Source: Luteibacter aegosomaticola
Lineage (GTDB): Bacteria; Pseudomonadota; Gammaproteobacteria; Xanthomonadales; Rhodanobacteraceae
Direction of reading: 5' to 3'
DNA length: 64,000 bases
NCBI RefSeq assembly: GCF_023078475.1
Contig: NZ_CP095741.1
Location: 4,303,501 to 4,367,500, forward strand
Shown: piece by piece, positions 54,423-64,000 of the stretch
Numbering within the stretch: the first letter of the stretch is position 1
Layout: every line of letters starts with the position of its first letter
The notes under the pieces: model-generated
Told to the model about the DNA's origin: nothing
The model's database searches: none
Seen by the model: only the letters and a program-made list of their open reading frames with translations
Translations under genes and position numbers: made by a program

Positions 54423-55912
54423 TCCGTCGCCTGAGTGTTTTTCGTCCCGTCCGATCGTTCGTACCCGTTCGTCCTGCCCTTCCGCGTCGTGCTTCCCTAC
54501 GCCTTCGTTGTGCGTGCCTGTTCGCCCTGACCGGGCTTTCCGCCTGTACGGTGGGGCCTACTTACCGGCCCCCGGCGCCGGACGTGCCGGCGTCGTTCAT
54601 GGAGGCGGGCGTGACATGGCAGCGCGTATCGCCAGGCGATACCGCCGTGGGCGATGGTGCGTGGTGGAAGGCGTACGGCGATGCCGAGCTTGACGCTCTC
54701 GTGGACCGCGCACTGGCCGCAAACCCGGGCGTCGCGCAGGCCGAAGCGAACTGGCGCCAGGCCGTGGCTGCCGTGGGCGAGGCGCGCGCCGCCGCGATGC
54801 CCCAGCTTGGCGTCGGTGCGAGCGGTAGCCGCGGTAGCAACGCGTTGCGCCAGATGGTGCCGGGAGGCATCGATGGGCTGGGGGGTAGCGTCACAACGAG
54901 CGTGGCGTTCCAGGCGAATGCGAGCTGGGAGCCCGATCTGTGGGGCGGCGTGCGGCAGCAGGCGCGCGCAAGCCAGGCGACGGCGGATGCGGCGGGTAGC
55001 AGGTGGCGTGCGCAGCGGCTGAGCACCGTGGGTACGTTGATCACCACCTATCTTTCGGTTCGCCAGCTCGATATCGATATCGGCTTGCTGGAGCGTCAGG
55101 TCACGCTTTACCGGGCGCTACGGGACACCACCGAGGCTGCCCACACTATCGGGACGGCATCGTTCGACGACGTCTTGTCTGCGCGTAATGCGTTGGATCA
55201 GGCGACGGTGGCACTTACCACCGCGCGCATCTCGCGCGAGCAGGCCGAGCATGCCGTGGCGGTATTGAGTGGGAGCACGCCTGCAGCGTTTACGCTGGCA
55301 CCGCGCCCTGCGTACCAGTTCACGGCGCCGCCCGTGCCGGCGAGCGTGCCATCGCAGGTGCTGCGGGCGCGGCCTGATATCGCCGCTGCCGAACGGCAGA
55401 TGGCTGCGGCGAATGCGCAGATTGGCGTCGCTGTAGCGGCGTGGTTCCCGTCCATGGACCTCACCGCGAGCGGCGGTTACCAGGGCAGCTCCATGTCGCA
55501 TCTGTTCAGCGCGCCCAACCAGATCTGGTCGCTTGGCCCGGCGCTGGTGGCCAGCGTGTTTGACGGCGGCGCGCGACGCTCACGCGAAGCGCAGGCGCGG
55601 GCCGGCTACGATGCCGCTGTCGCCGCCTACCGGCAGACGGTGCTCGGTGCGATGCAGGAAGTCGAAGACGATCTCTCGTCGCTCAACCACCTCGGCGAAC
55701 AGCGCCGCGTCCAGGAGCAGGTGCAGGCACGCCAGGCCACCCTGCTTTCGAATCGCAAGGCGCAGCAAGCCGCCGGTACCGCCAGCCAGTCGGACGTGCT
55801 GACCGACGACATCAGCGACGCCATCGCGACAAAGAACGCCGCCGATGCCCAGGCGCAGGAAGCGATGGCCAGCGTAAAGCTCCGCATCGCCACCGCCGCA
55901 AGCGACCTGTAG
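54419..55912 (+). CDS. Outer-membrane efflux lipoprotein (NodT/OprM family)
   Basis: 497 residues. Lipoprotein signal with lipobox FALTGLSAC followed by TVGPTYRPPAPDVPA, the hallmark of the OprM/NodT factors; alternating coiled-coil hairpins (LERQVTLYRALRDTTEAAHT; RARPDIAAAERQMAAANAQI) and the GGARRSREAQARAGYDAAVA segment. It is the exit duct of the pump, and its presence makes the operon a complete tripartite system. The stop codon TAG is part of the GTAG head of a family-2 REP. Confidence 0.92.
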   Translation: MIRRLSVFRPVRSFVPVRPALPRRASLRLRCACLFALTGLSACTVGPTYRPPAPDVPASFMEAGVTWQRVSPGDTAVGDGAWWKAYGDAELDALVDRALAANPGVAQAEANWRQAVAAVGEARAAAMPQLGVGASGSRGSNALRQMVPGGIDGLGGSVTTSVAFQANASWEPDLWGGVRQQARASQATADAAGSRWRAQRLSTVGTLITTYLSVRQLDIDIGLLERQVTLYRALRDTTEAAHTIGTASFDDVLSARNALDQATVALTTARISREQAEHAVAVLSGSTPAAFTLAPRPAYQFTAPPVPASVPSQVLRARPDIAAAERQMAAANAQIGVAVAAWFPSMDLTASGGYQGSSMSHLFSAPNQIWSLGPALVASVFDGGARRSREAQARAGYDAAVAAYRQTVLGAMQEVEDDLSSLNHLGEQRRVQEQVQARQATLLSNRKAQQAAGTASQSDVLTDDISDAIATKNAADAQAQEAMASVKLRIATAASDL

Positions 55913-55931
55913 GAGCGCGCTTGCGCGCGAT
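55909..55931. repeat. REP arm (family 2)
   Basis: GTAGGA + GCGCGC-TT-GCGCGC + GAT. The TAG of its head is the stop codon of the preceding outer-membrane factor gene. Confidence 0.85.
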
Positions 55932-55977
55932 GGCTGCTACCCTTCTGGCACGCCATGGATTGTTCACGGAGGATGGC

Positions 55978-56619
55978 ATGTTCCGATATCGCATTCAGTT
56001 GCTTGCAAGAGGGTTAGCGTTCTTAAGCCTCAGCGCGTTTCCAGTGCTATCGATCGCCGAAGGTGTTCCGGGTGGTTACGCTGGGGTTTGGCGCACGTTG
56101 TGTCCGCTGATCGCGGATGGTCATGGGTTTGTCGATTCGGCATCGTGGCATGCGATGTTTCGTTTGCCTGACGGGGACAAACCGCAACGCATCGATCCAT
56201 GGACGTCGGTGGAAGCTTTTTCTTCAGATGGGGCGTTCCGCTGGGGTACGCGCTTGCAGACGTCTCGTTTCGAGGATGGCAAGACATCGGCGTGGACCGA
56301 AGACGCGGGCATTAGTCTGAAGCAGGGTTCCCGATCGGAGCTCAGCGTTAGCGGTACGGATCCCGAAGGCCAGTTGTCTCTCGCGAGTGTCGAAAAGGCG
56401 ATGGATAAGCTTGGCTTCCGTAAGATTGGCACGGTCGATCCGTATGGGCGCGATAGCGCGTACGTATTTGTTCGCGTCGACGATGCGCATGAGCGCCTGG
56501 ATGTGCGCTACGAGAAGGGGCCGGAGACCATTGCGCACGTTTCCGGCCTTACGTTGACCGGCTACCGCCGGGACAACTCCTGGACACTCCCGCACGTCGA
56601 AGGCGCTTGCAACCTGTAG
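55978..56619 (+). CDS. Exported protein of unknown function
   Basis: 213 residues; signal peptide ARGLAFLSLSAFPVLSIAEG. The mature part begins GVPGGYAGVWRTLCPLIADG and has two Cys (RTLCPL and EGACNL) that could form a disulfide joining the ends. It contains LPDGDKPQRIDPWTSVEAF and repeated Gly/Trp/Arg segments; no domain recognised. GGAGG lies before the ATG at 55978. Codon use appears less GC-biased than in the adjoining efflux operon. Its stop TAG again belongs to a GTAG palindrome relic. Confidence 0.7.
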   Translation: MFRYRIQLLARGLAFLSLSAFPVLSIAEGVPGGYAGVWRTLCPLIADGHGFVDSASWHAMFRLPDGDKPQRIDPWTSVEAFSSDGAFRWGTRLQTSRFEDGKTSAWTEDAGISLKQGSRSELSVSGTDPEGQLSLASVEKAMDKLGFRKIGTVDPYGRDSAYVFVRVDDAHERLDVRYEKGPETIAHVSGLTLTGYRRDNSWTLPHVEGACNL

Positions 56620-56637
56620 GCCGAGCTTGCGCGCGAT
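56616..56637. repeat. Degenerate REP arm (family 2)
   Basis: GTAGGCCGAGCTTGCGCGCG, a damaged copy of the 55909 palindrome; the TAG is the stop codon of the preceding gene. Confidence 0.65.
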
Positions 56638-56697
56638 CACACCGGCACGACCTATCGCCGCTGGTAGTGCGAACGAATCCTTCCTCATCGGATGGGA
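56638..56697 (+). pseudogene. Relic of an SH3-protein gene 3' end
   Basis: 60 nt matching 43509-43568 at 57 positions: the last codons (HTGTTYRRW), the stop (TAG here, TAA there) and about 30 nt of 3' flank. Nothing upstream resembles the rest of the gene. As at the intact locus, a family-1 REP pair follows. Confidence 0.8.
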
Positions 56698-56709
56698 TTT
56701 ACCGCCCCC

Positions 56710-56804
56710 GTAGGAGCCCACCCTGTGGGCGACATCTTTCGCGGAAGAGCTGCAGACCCTGTGGCGGCTGTACGAAAGGCGTCGCCCACAGGGTGGGCTC
56801 CTAC
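56710..56804. repeat. REP pair (family 1)
   Basis: Left arm ATCTTTCGC type, right arm GCCTTTCGT type; the centre differs (GAGCTGCAGACCCTGTGG). It lies in the 338-bp gap between two genes for exported proteins. Confidence 0.9.
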
Positions 56805-56957
56805 GGCTGGGCGCTGGGAGATTGCCGCAGGCGGGATCGCGGGCGAGCTCGCTCCTGCGGCGGCGGTGTCGCAAGATTTTGCTGGATAGGCGGGGCGCCG
56901 GGCGCGGCGCTAGACTCGCCCTGGGGAATGGACCACCACACCAGGGGAACAACGCAC

Positions 56958-57650
56958 ATGCTTCGTTTGCCGCTCGTTTTCGGCCTGCTCTTTGTCGTGC
57001 CTGCGAGTCATGCCGATGATGGCGTGGATACGCCCCGCCTGCAGGCGGGGGATGCCTGGACGTTCCGGGCGACGCTGGAAAAGGGCTCGAAGGTTGAGCA
57101 CAGCGAATTTGATAGCAAGGTCGCCCGCATCGTCAAAACCTCCATGTACGTCGAGAACTCGCACACCGGCTCGTCGGCGCCGCCGGTCGAGGAGTTGGTG
57201 AGTACCGACTGGAGCCATTCGCACGAAGTCAGTGGCAAGCCCGTGCTGGCCGACAAGCCGTTTGCTTTCCCGCTGGCGGAAGGCAAAGCCTGGGATGTGA
57301 GTTACACCGCAGCTCACCCGAACCCGATGTACGCCACCGAGACCTGGACCGCGCATTACACGGTGGTTGGATGGGAAGACATCGAGGTGCCCGCGGGCAA
57401 GTTCCACGCGCTGAAGGTGGAAGCGGAAGGGACGTGGAGTGGCATGACCACTGGCAAGGCCGATCCGTCGCGGCCGGTCACCGGCCCGGTGGCGCCGCCG
57501 CATGAAGCGTCGGGCCGCACGTATCGTGCGCTGTGGTACGTGCCTTCCGCGAAGCGCGCGGTGAAGGAGGTGTTCGAGGAGTTCACGTCGAAAGGCGTGA
57601 TGGGCGTGCGCCGCACCACCGAGATGGAAGCCGCACACGTTTCAAATTAA
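56958..57650 (+). CDS. Exported protein of unknown function
   Basis: 230 residues; signal peptide LRLPLVFGLLFVVPASHAD. The mature protein is beta-rich with GDAWTFRATLEKGSKVEHSE, AEGKAWDVSYTAAHP, EDIEVPAGKFHALKVEAEG and a final SKGVMGVRRTTEMEAA, a layout seen in periplasmic lipocalin-like or DUF3108-like proteins, though no family is assigned with confidence. AGGGGAA precedes the ATG. Convergent with glpK, separated by a family-2 REP pair. Confidence 0.75.
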   Translation: MLRLPLVFGLLFVVPASHADDGVDTPRLQAGDAWTFRATLEKGSKVEHSEFDSKVARIVKTSMYVENSHTGSSAPPVEELVSTDWSHSHEVSGKPVLADKPFAFPLAEGKAWDVSYTAAHPNPMYATETWTAHYTVVGWEDIEVPAGKFHALKVEAEGTWSGMTTGKADPSRPVTGPVAPPHEASGRTYRALWYVPSAKRAVKEVFEEFTSKGVMGVRRTTEMEAAHVSN

Positions 57651-57663
57651 AGCGCCCGCCGTT

Positions 57664-57729
57664 GTAGGAGCGCGCTTGCGCGCGATTCGGGACTGCGGCA
57701 AGACCCATCGCGTGCAAGCACGCTCCTAC
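57664..57729. repeat. REP pair (family 2)
   Basis: GTAGGAGCGCGCTTGCGCGC at left and the partner arm GCGTGCAAGCACGCTCCTAC at right, inverted, between two convergent genes where it could also stop transcription. Confidence 0.85.
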
Positions 57730-57745
57730 AAGAGCCGTGGACGCT

Positions 57746-59260
<1,515 letters not shown>

Positions 59261-60094
59261 TTAACGGTTGGGGGAGGAATTGCGCTGGGCTGCCTGGCGC
59301 GCTTCTTCGAGCGCACGCTGGCGGGCCGGCAGGAACGGATGGATGAGCAGCTGGTATGCGCCGCCACCGACGACGCCGCCGATCAGCGGACCGACGATGG
59401 GCACCCACCAGTAGTTGTCCGGCGACGGCAGGGCCGACGAACCCCAGCCAGCGAAGTAGGCGAAGAGGCGCGGGCCGAAGTCACGGGCGGGATTGATCGC
59501 CCAGGCTTCGAGGTAACCCATCGAGGCACCAATGGTGGCAACCAGCAGGCCGATGATCAGCGCGCCGCTGTTGGCGCCCGGCGCGGTCTCGTTGTACTGC
59601 TCGGTGATCGCGAAGATGCCGAACAGGAGGAACGCCGTGAGGATGATCTGGTCGGTCAGCGCGTGCATCGGCGTGATGGCCAGGCCCGGGTGGGTGAAGA
59701 ACACACCGGCGGCACCGCCCGCTTCGCGCGTGAGGTTGTGCGTTTCGTTGAAGTGGTCGATGACCGGCCCGAACAGGGCGTAGACGATCGCCGCGCCGAG
59801 GAAGGCACCGATGACCTGGGCGATCCAGTAAGGCACCACCTTCTTCCACGAGAAGTCACGGAACACCGCGAGCGCGAGGGTCACCGCCGGGTTGGCGTGC
59901 GTGCCCGACACCGAGGCGGTGGCGTAGATCGCGATGGTGACGGCCAGGCCCCACGCGATACACACGCCCCAATAGGCGTTGAGGTAGGGACTGGGGTCGT
60001 AGAGCACGTACATGCATGCTACGGAATCGCCGAATGCGATGATGATGAACATCGCTACGGCTTCTGATATCAGCTCGCCTATGTTTTGCCGCAT
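59261..60094 (-). CDS. glpF: Glycerol uptake facilitator
   Basis: 277-residue aquaglyceroporin with six spans and the two half-helix motifs THANPAVTLA and AWAINPARDFGPR; the Asp after the second NPA is typical of glycerol channels. ATG at 60094 (MRQNIGEL) is preferred because GGAGAG lies seven bases upstream; another ATG eight codons earlier (60118) is possible. Sits between glpD and glpK. Confidence 0.94.
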   Translation of the reverse strand: MRQNIGELISEAVAMFIIIAFGDSVACMYVLYDPSPYLNAYWGVCIAWGLAVTIAIYATASVSGTHANPAVTLALAVFRDFSWKKVVPYWIAQVIGAFLGAAIVYALFGPVIDHFNETHNLTREAGGAAGVFFTHPGLAITPMHALTDQIILTAFLLFGIFAITEQYNETAPGANSGALIIGLLVATIGASMGYLEAWAINPARDFGPRLFAYFAGWGSSALPSPDNYWWVPIVGPLIGGVVGGGAYQLLIHPFLPARQRALEEARQAAQRNSSPNR

Positions 60095-60139
60095 GATCCG
60101 TCTCTCCATCGGTTTCATGGTGGTGGTAGCGCCGTGGCG

Positions 60140-61657
60140 CTACGGGTTGGTCGTGGTGCCTTTCGGGACACGATGATTCAGGTATTCGGTGAGGCGCTGC
60201 ACATCCTCGGGGCCGACACGCAAGCCGATCTTGCTACGCCGCCAGAGGATATCCTCGGCCTCCGTTGCCCACTCGTGACGGACCAGGTAATCGACTTCCG
60301 CCTGGTAGAGGTCCGAGCCGAAATGGGTGCCGAGGGCTTCGATGCCGTTGGCCTCGCCGAGCAGGTCGCGAGCGCGCGTGCCGTACATGTGGGTGAGACG
60401 CCAGGCGAAGGTTTCCGGCAACCACGGGCGCGTGGCGCGCAGGTCGTCAGTGAGCGCGTCGATATCGCGCTCGCCACCGCCGGGTAGCGGACGGGCATCG
60501 GCCGTCCACGCGGGCTTGTCGTTGCCCAGCAGCGGCGCGAGTTTGTCGACGGCTTCTTCGGAGAGCTTGCGGAACGTGGTGAGCTTGCCGCCGAACACGT
60601 TGAGCAGCGGCGCGCCGCCACCGGTCTGGTCGATATCCAGCAGGTAGTCGCGGGTGACTTCGGAGGCGCTGCCCGCTTCATCCTGAAGGAGCGGGCGTAC
60701 GCCGCTGTAGCTCCAGACCACGTCCTTCGGGGTGAGCTGCTTCTTGAAGTAGCGGTTGACCGCTTCGCAGAGGTACTGGGTTTCTTCCGCATCGATGACC
60801 GGGTGCGACGGGTCGGCCTTGTACTCGATGTCGGTGGTGCCGATCAGGGTGAAGTCGCGCTCATACGGGATGGCGAAGACAATGCGGCGATCGGGCTGCT
60901 GGAAGATGTATGCGTAGCGATGGTCGAAGATCTTGGGCACCACGATGTGGCTGCCCTTGATGAGACGCAGGGTGTGGGTGTGCTTCACGTGCGCCACTTC
61001 ATCAAGGAAGCTGGCAGCCCACGGACCAGCCGCGTTCACCAGTGCGCGCGCGCGGACGAAGTGGCGGGTGCCGTCGCGCTTCTCGAGTTCGGCGATCCAG
61101 CCATCCCCATCGCGGCGGGCGCTGATGCATTTGGTATGGGTTTCGATTTTGGCGCCGCGGTGCACGGCATCCATGGCATTCAGCACGACCAGGCGCGCAT
61201 CCTGCACCCAGGCATCGGAGTAGACGAAGCCCTGGGTGAACTCGGAACGCATCGGCTCGCCGGTGACGTGCTTGGCGAAGCGCACGCGGCGCGAGCCCGG
61301 CAGCGTGCGGCGACCACGGCCGAGGTGGTCGTAGAGGAACAGGCCGATACGGATCATCCACGCGGGGCGTAGATGCGGCTGGTGCGGGAGGACGAAGCGT
61401 AGCGGCCAGATGATGTGCGGTGCTGCGCGTAGCAGTACCTCGCGCTCGGCGAGCGCTTTGCCCACGAGGGCGAATTCGAACTGTTCGAGATAGCGCAAGC
61501 CACCGTGGATCAGTTTGGTTGCCGCACTCGACGTATGCGAGGCCAGGTCATCCCGTTCGCACAACCACACACTGAGGCCACGTCCTACTGCGTCGCGGGC
61601 AATGCCCACGCCGTTTACGCCACCGCCAATTACCAGGACATCGACCTGCTCGACCAT
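60140..61657 (-). CDS. glpD: Aerobic glycerol-3-phosphate dehydrogenase
   Basis: 505-residue FAD enzyme at the inner membrane oxidising glycerol 3-phosphate to dihydroxyacetone phosphate and feeding quinones. FAD motif DVLVIGGGVNGVGIARDAVG, SSAATKLIHGGLRYLEQFEF, and SYSGVRPLLQDE with the conserved Arg. The ATG at 61657 (MVEQVDV) with GGAGCG upstream is used; the open frame extends 35 codons into the operator region. First structural gene after glpR. Confidence 0.95.
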   Translation of the reverse strand: MVEQVDVLVIGGGVNGVGIARDAVGRGLSVWLCERDDLASHTSSAATKLIHGGLRYLEQFEFALVGKALAEREVLLRAAPHIIWPLRFVLPHQPHLRPAWMIRIGLFLYDHLGRGRRTLPGSRRVRFAKHVTGEPMRSEFTQGFVYSDAWVQDARLVVLNAMDAVHRGAKIETHTKCISARRDGDGWIAELEKRDGTRHFVRARALVNAAGPWAASFLDEVAHVKHTHTLRLIKGSHIVVPKIFDHRYAYIFQQPDRRIVFAIPYERDFTLIGTTDIEYKADPSHPVIDAEETQYLCEAVNRYFKKQLTPKDVVWSYSGVRPLLQDEAGSASEVTRDYLLDIDQTGGGAPLLNVFGGKLTTFRKLSEEAVDKLAPLLGNDKPAWTADARPLPGGGERDIDALTDDLRATRPWLPETFAWRLTHMYGTRARDLLGEANGIEALGTHFGSDLYQAEVDYLVRHEWATEAEDILWRRSKIGLRVGPEDVQRLTEYLNHRVPKGTTTNP

Positions 61658-61713
61658 CACACGCTCCGCTCGGCTAGGGGCGAGAGGTGGCTTGGACGTG
61701 AAAGGGATCCAAT

Positions 61714-61833
61714 ACGTTCGGGTACGTTCGTTTTTACGAAATCCCACGCGCGTCTTGCGCATTTACGAACATTTCACACCACGAGCCATCACTCGCCTGC
61801 GTCAAAGGAGCATATTCGAACACAAACGAACAT
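61714..61833. promoter_or_regulatory. GlpR-like operators upstream of glpD
   Basis: Several copies of the half-site TTCGT/ACGAA: ACGTTCGTTTTTACGAA (61724-61740), TTTACGAACAT (61762-61772) and TATTCGAACACAAACGAACA (61813-61832), plus ACGTTCG at 61714. They resemble the Escherichia coli GlpR operator built on TGTTCG/CGAACA. Location between glpR and glpD supports repression relieved by glycerol 3-phosphate. Confidence 0.7.
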
Positions 61834-61863
61834 CGCACGCTGCACTGCAGCGCAAATCCGGCG

Positions 61864-62637
61864 CTATTCGGCGATGTGGAGTTGGGTTCCGGCGGCGTCG
61901 AGTACGGGGATGAGCGGTTCGGGTGGGGTCTTATCGGTGAACCAGGCATCGACGCGGGAGAAATCGCCCAGGCGCACCATGGCATTGCGGCCGATCTTGG
62001 TGTGGTCGGCGCCGAGGAAGACCTGGCGCGAGTGGTCGATGATGGTCTGGGCGACGCGGACTTCGTGGAAGTCGAAGTCCAGGAGCGTGCCATCGAGCTC
62101 GATGCCCGAGATACCGATGATGCCGTAGTCGACCTTGAACTGGCGGATGAGCTCGATCGTGGCCTCGCCGGTGACGCCGTGGTCACGGCCACGCACTACC
62201 CCGCCGGCGACGATGACCTCGAAGGTCGGGTTGTCGCTGAGCAGGATGGCGATATTGAGGTTGTTGGTGATGATGCGCAGGTCGCGGTGCTCGAGCAGCG
62301 CGCGGCCGACGCCTTCGTTGGTCGTGCCCAGGTTGATGAATAGCGACGAACCATCGGGGATGTGCCTGGCGATCGCCTGGGCAATGCGGTTCTTTTCCGC
62401 GGCCTGCAGAGTCTGGCGTGCGGCGTAAGCGACGTTTTCGATACTGCTGGGCGCACTCACACCGCCGTGGTAGCGGCGGATCAGGCCGCCGTCGGCGAGC
62501 AGGTTGAGGTCGCGGCGAATGGTTTGCGGTGCCACGTCGAAATGCGTGGCCAGCTCATCGACCGCCACGAAGCCTTCGCGCTGGACGATCGCGATGAGTT
62601 CTTCCTGGCGTCGGTTGAGGCGTAGATCCGTATTCAT
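61864..62637 (-). CDS. glpR: DeoR-family glycerol-3-phosphate regulon repressor
   Basis: 257 residues. N-terminal winged helix LNRRQEELIAIVQREGFVAV / FDVAPQTIRRDLNLLADGGL with the family signature, and a sugar-phosphate-binding domain (INLGTTNEGVGRALLEHRDL, TNNLNIAILLSDNP, GAVTGEATIELIR-like region, GISGIELDGTLLDFD). The gene precedes glpD-glpF-glpK on the same strand and operator-like repeats follow it, supporting GlpR identity. Confidence 0.93.
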   Translation of the reverse strand: MNTDLRLNRRQEELIAIVQREGFVAVDELATHFDVAPQTIRRDLNLLADGGLIRRYHGGVSAPSSIENVAYAARQTLQAAEKNRIAQAIARHIPDGSSLFINLGTTNEGVGRALLEHRDLRIITNNLNIAILLSDNPTFEVIVAGGVVRGRDHGVTGEATIELIRQFKVDYGIIGISGIELDGTLLDFDFHEVRVAQTIIDHSRQVFLGADHTKIGRNAMVRLGDFSRVDAWFTDKTPPEPLIPVLDAAGTQLHIAE

Positions 62638-62657
62638 AGGCTAATCGTAGCCCATTT

Positions 62658-62818
62658 GTAGGAGCCCACCCTGTGGGCGACGCCGTTCGCGTAGGAGCCC
62701 ACCCTGTGGGCGACGCCGTTCGCGTAGGAGCCCACCCTGTGGGCGACGCCGTTCGCGGAAGAGCCACAGGGCCTGCGGCGTTATCGCGAAAGATGTCGCC
62801 CACAGGGTGGGCTCCTAC
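62658..62818. repeat. REP cluster (family 1), left arm in three tandem copies
   Basis: Three identical 33-bp left arms of GCCGTTCGC type (62658-62690, 62691-62723, 62724-62756), then the centre and a right arm of ATCTTTCGC type. Lies 20 bp upstream of the glpR start codon. Confidence 0.95.
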
Positions 62819-62864
62819 GGTGCGATTGCGGATGATGTGGCTGCGAATGCGGATTTTGGACAAA

Positions 62865-62898
62865 GAAAAAACCCGGTCTCAGATGAGACCGGGTTTTT
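62865..62898 (-). terminator. Terminator of the rRNA operon
   Basis: Stem AACCCGGTCTC / GAGACCGGGTT with a four-base loop, followed by T residues on the minus strand, 11 bp after the 5S gene. Confidence 0.93.
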
Positions 62899-62908
62899 GG
62901 GATAAAGC

Positions 62909-63024
62909 CCCTGGCGGTGACCTACTCTTGCATGGCTTGAGCCACACTACCATCGGCGCATGCGCGTTTCACTTCTGAGTTCGGGATGGGATCAGGTGGT
63001 ACCACGCCGCTATAGCCGCCAGGG
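62909..63024 (-). rRNA. rrf: 5S ribosomal RNA
   Basis: About 115 nt. The ends pair (CCTGGCGG / CCGCCAGG), and the minus strand carries CCATCCCGAACTCAGAAGTG, the universally conserved 5S segment. Boundaries are estimated from the terminal helix. Confidence 0.95.
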
Positions 63025-63143
63025 AAGGGGTGGGAGCAGCGCATTGAGCGCCGGCTCCACAGAGGGTGTAAACGAGTGACAAGCGTCCGGGATGAAACGG
63101 ACCGAGCTTGAAGAGTTAAGACGGTGAAGCGTCTTGGGGTTAT

Positions 63144-64000
<857 letters not shown>

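Noticed and set aside
60095..60118. Earlier ATG for glpF
   Set aside because: The downstream ATG has the better ribosome site; kept only as an alternative.
62658..62818. CRISPR or IS terminal repeats
   Set aside because: Repeats are gapless 33-bp REP arms ending in a standard REP pair, matching other loci in the window.
63025..63143. tRNA gene in the 23S-5S spacer
   Set aside because: No cloverleaf or TTCGA loop motif is visible in the spacer.

Overview
The window looks like a chromosomal segment of a high-GC gammaproteobacterium of the Xanthomonadales/Rhodanobacteraceae type (Luteibacter- or Dyella-like). This rests on the gene content (dacA-ybeD-lipB-lipA next to mreBCD-mrdA-rodA, GTG/TTG starts, aceF-lpdA in which both proteins carry lipoyl domains) and on a very dense family of GTAG-type REP palindromes. 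The taxonomic placement is inference from gene content, not a database match.

Layout. 1-3.3 kb: 5' part of a large autotransporter-type adhesin (minus strand, running off the left edge) with a CRP/Clp-like box upstream. 3.7-7 kb: a two-component system of the proteobacterial dedicated-sortase type (pdsR-pdsS), divergent from two tiny ORFs. 7-9.4 kb: three tandem paralogous Sel1-like exported proteins. 9.5-13.6 kb: rpe, djlA, a cytochrome c, purC and two membrane proteins. 13.6-18 kb: a tandem repeat, a Fur-controlled DUF2061 gene, a GH50 agarase-like enzyme and an amino-acid permease. 18.1-21.7 kb: accessory-looking stretch with a RAYT transposase, a large N-acetylmuramoyl-L-alanine amidase and two unknown proteins. 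21.9-29.2 kb: lpdA-aceF, an MscS channel and a tail-specific protease. 29.2-41 kb: one long cell-shape/peptidoglycan and lipoylation cluster read mreB-mreC-mreD-mrdA-rodA-mltB-rlpA-dacA-ybeD-lipB-lipA(-prc). 41.4-44.9 kb: a PfkB-family kinase, an unexplained non-coding inverted-repeat pair, an SH3 protein, a MipA-like porin and an EF-hand protein. 45-55.9 kb: OmpR/EnvZ-like regulators divergent from an MdtABC-like efflux operon with its own outer-membrane factor. 56-57.7 kb: two unknown exported proteins. 57.7-62.6 kb: the glycerol regulon glpR-glpD-glpF-glpK with GlpR-like operators. 62.9-64 kb: 5S rRNA and the 3' part of 23S rRNA.

The most distinctive feature is the REP system. Sixteen loci of one palindrome family (5' GTAG, hairpin GCCCAC-CCT-GTGGGC) lie in 64 kb, mostly as inverted pairs of about 95 bp, with a RAYT gene beside one of them. 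Nearly every intact pair joins one arm ending ATCTTTCGC with one ending GCCGTTCGC or GCCTTTCGC. One copy sits in frame inside the signal-sequence region of rlpA. A second GTAG family appears to provide the stop codons of two neighbouring genes.

No tRNA, CRISPR array, IS element of classical type or prophage was recognised. All coordinates and translations were read by eye; domain positions are approximate.
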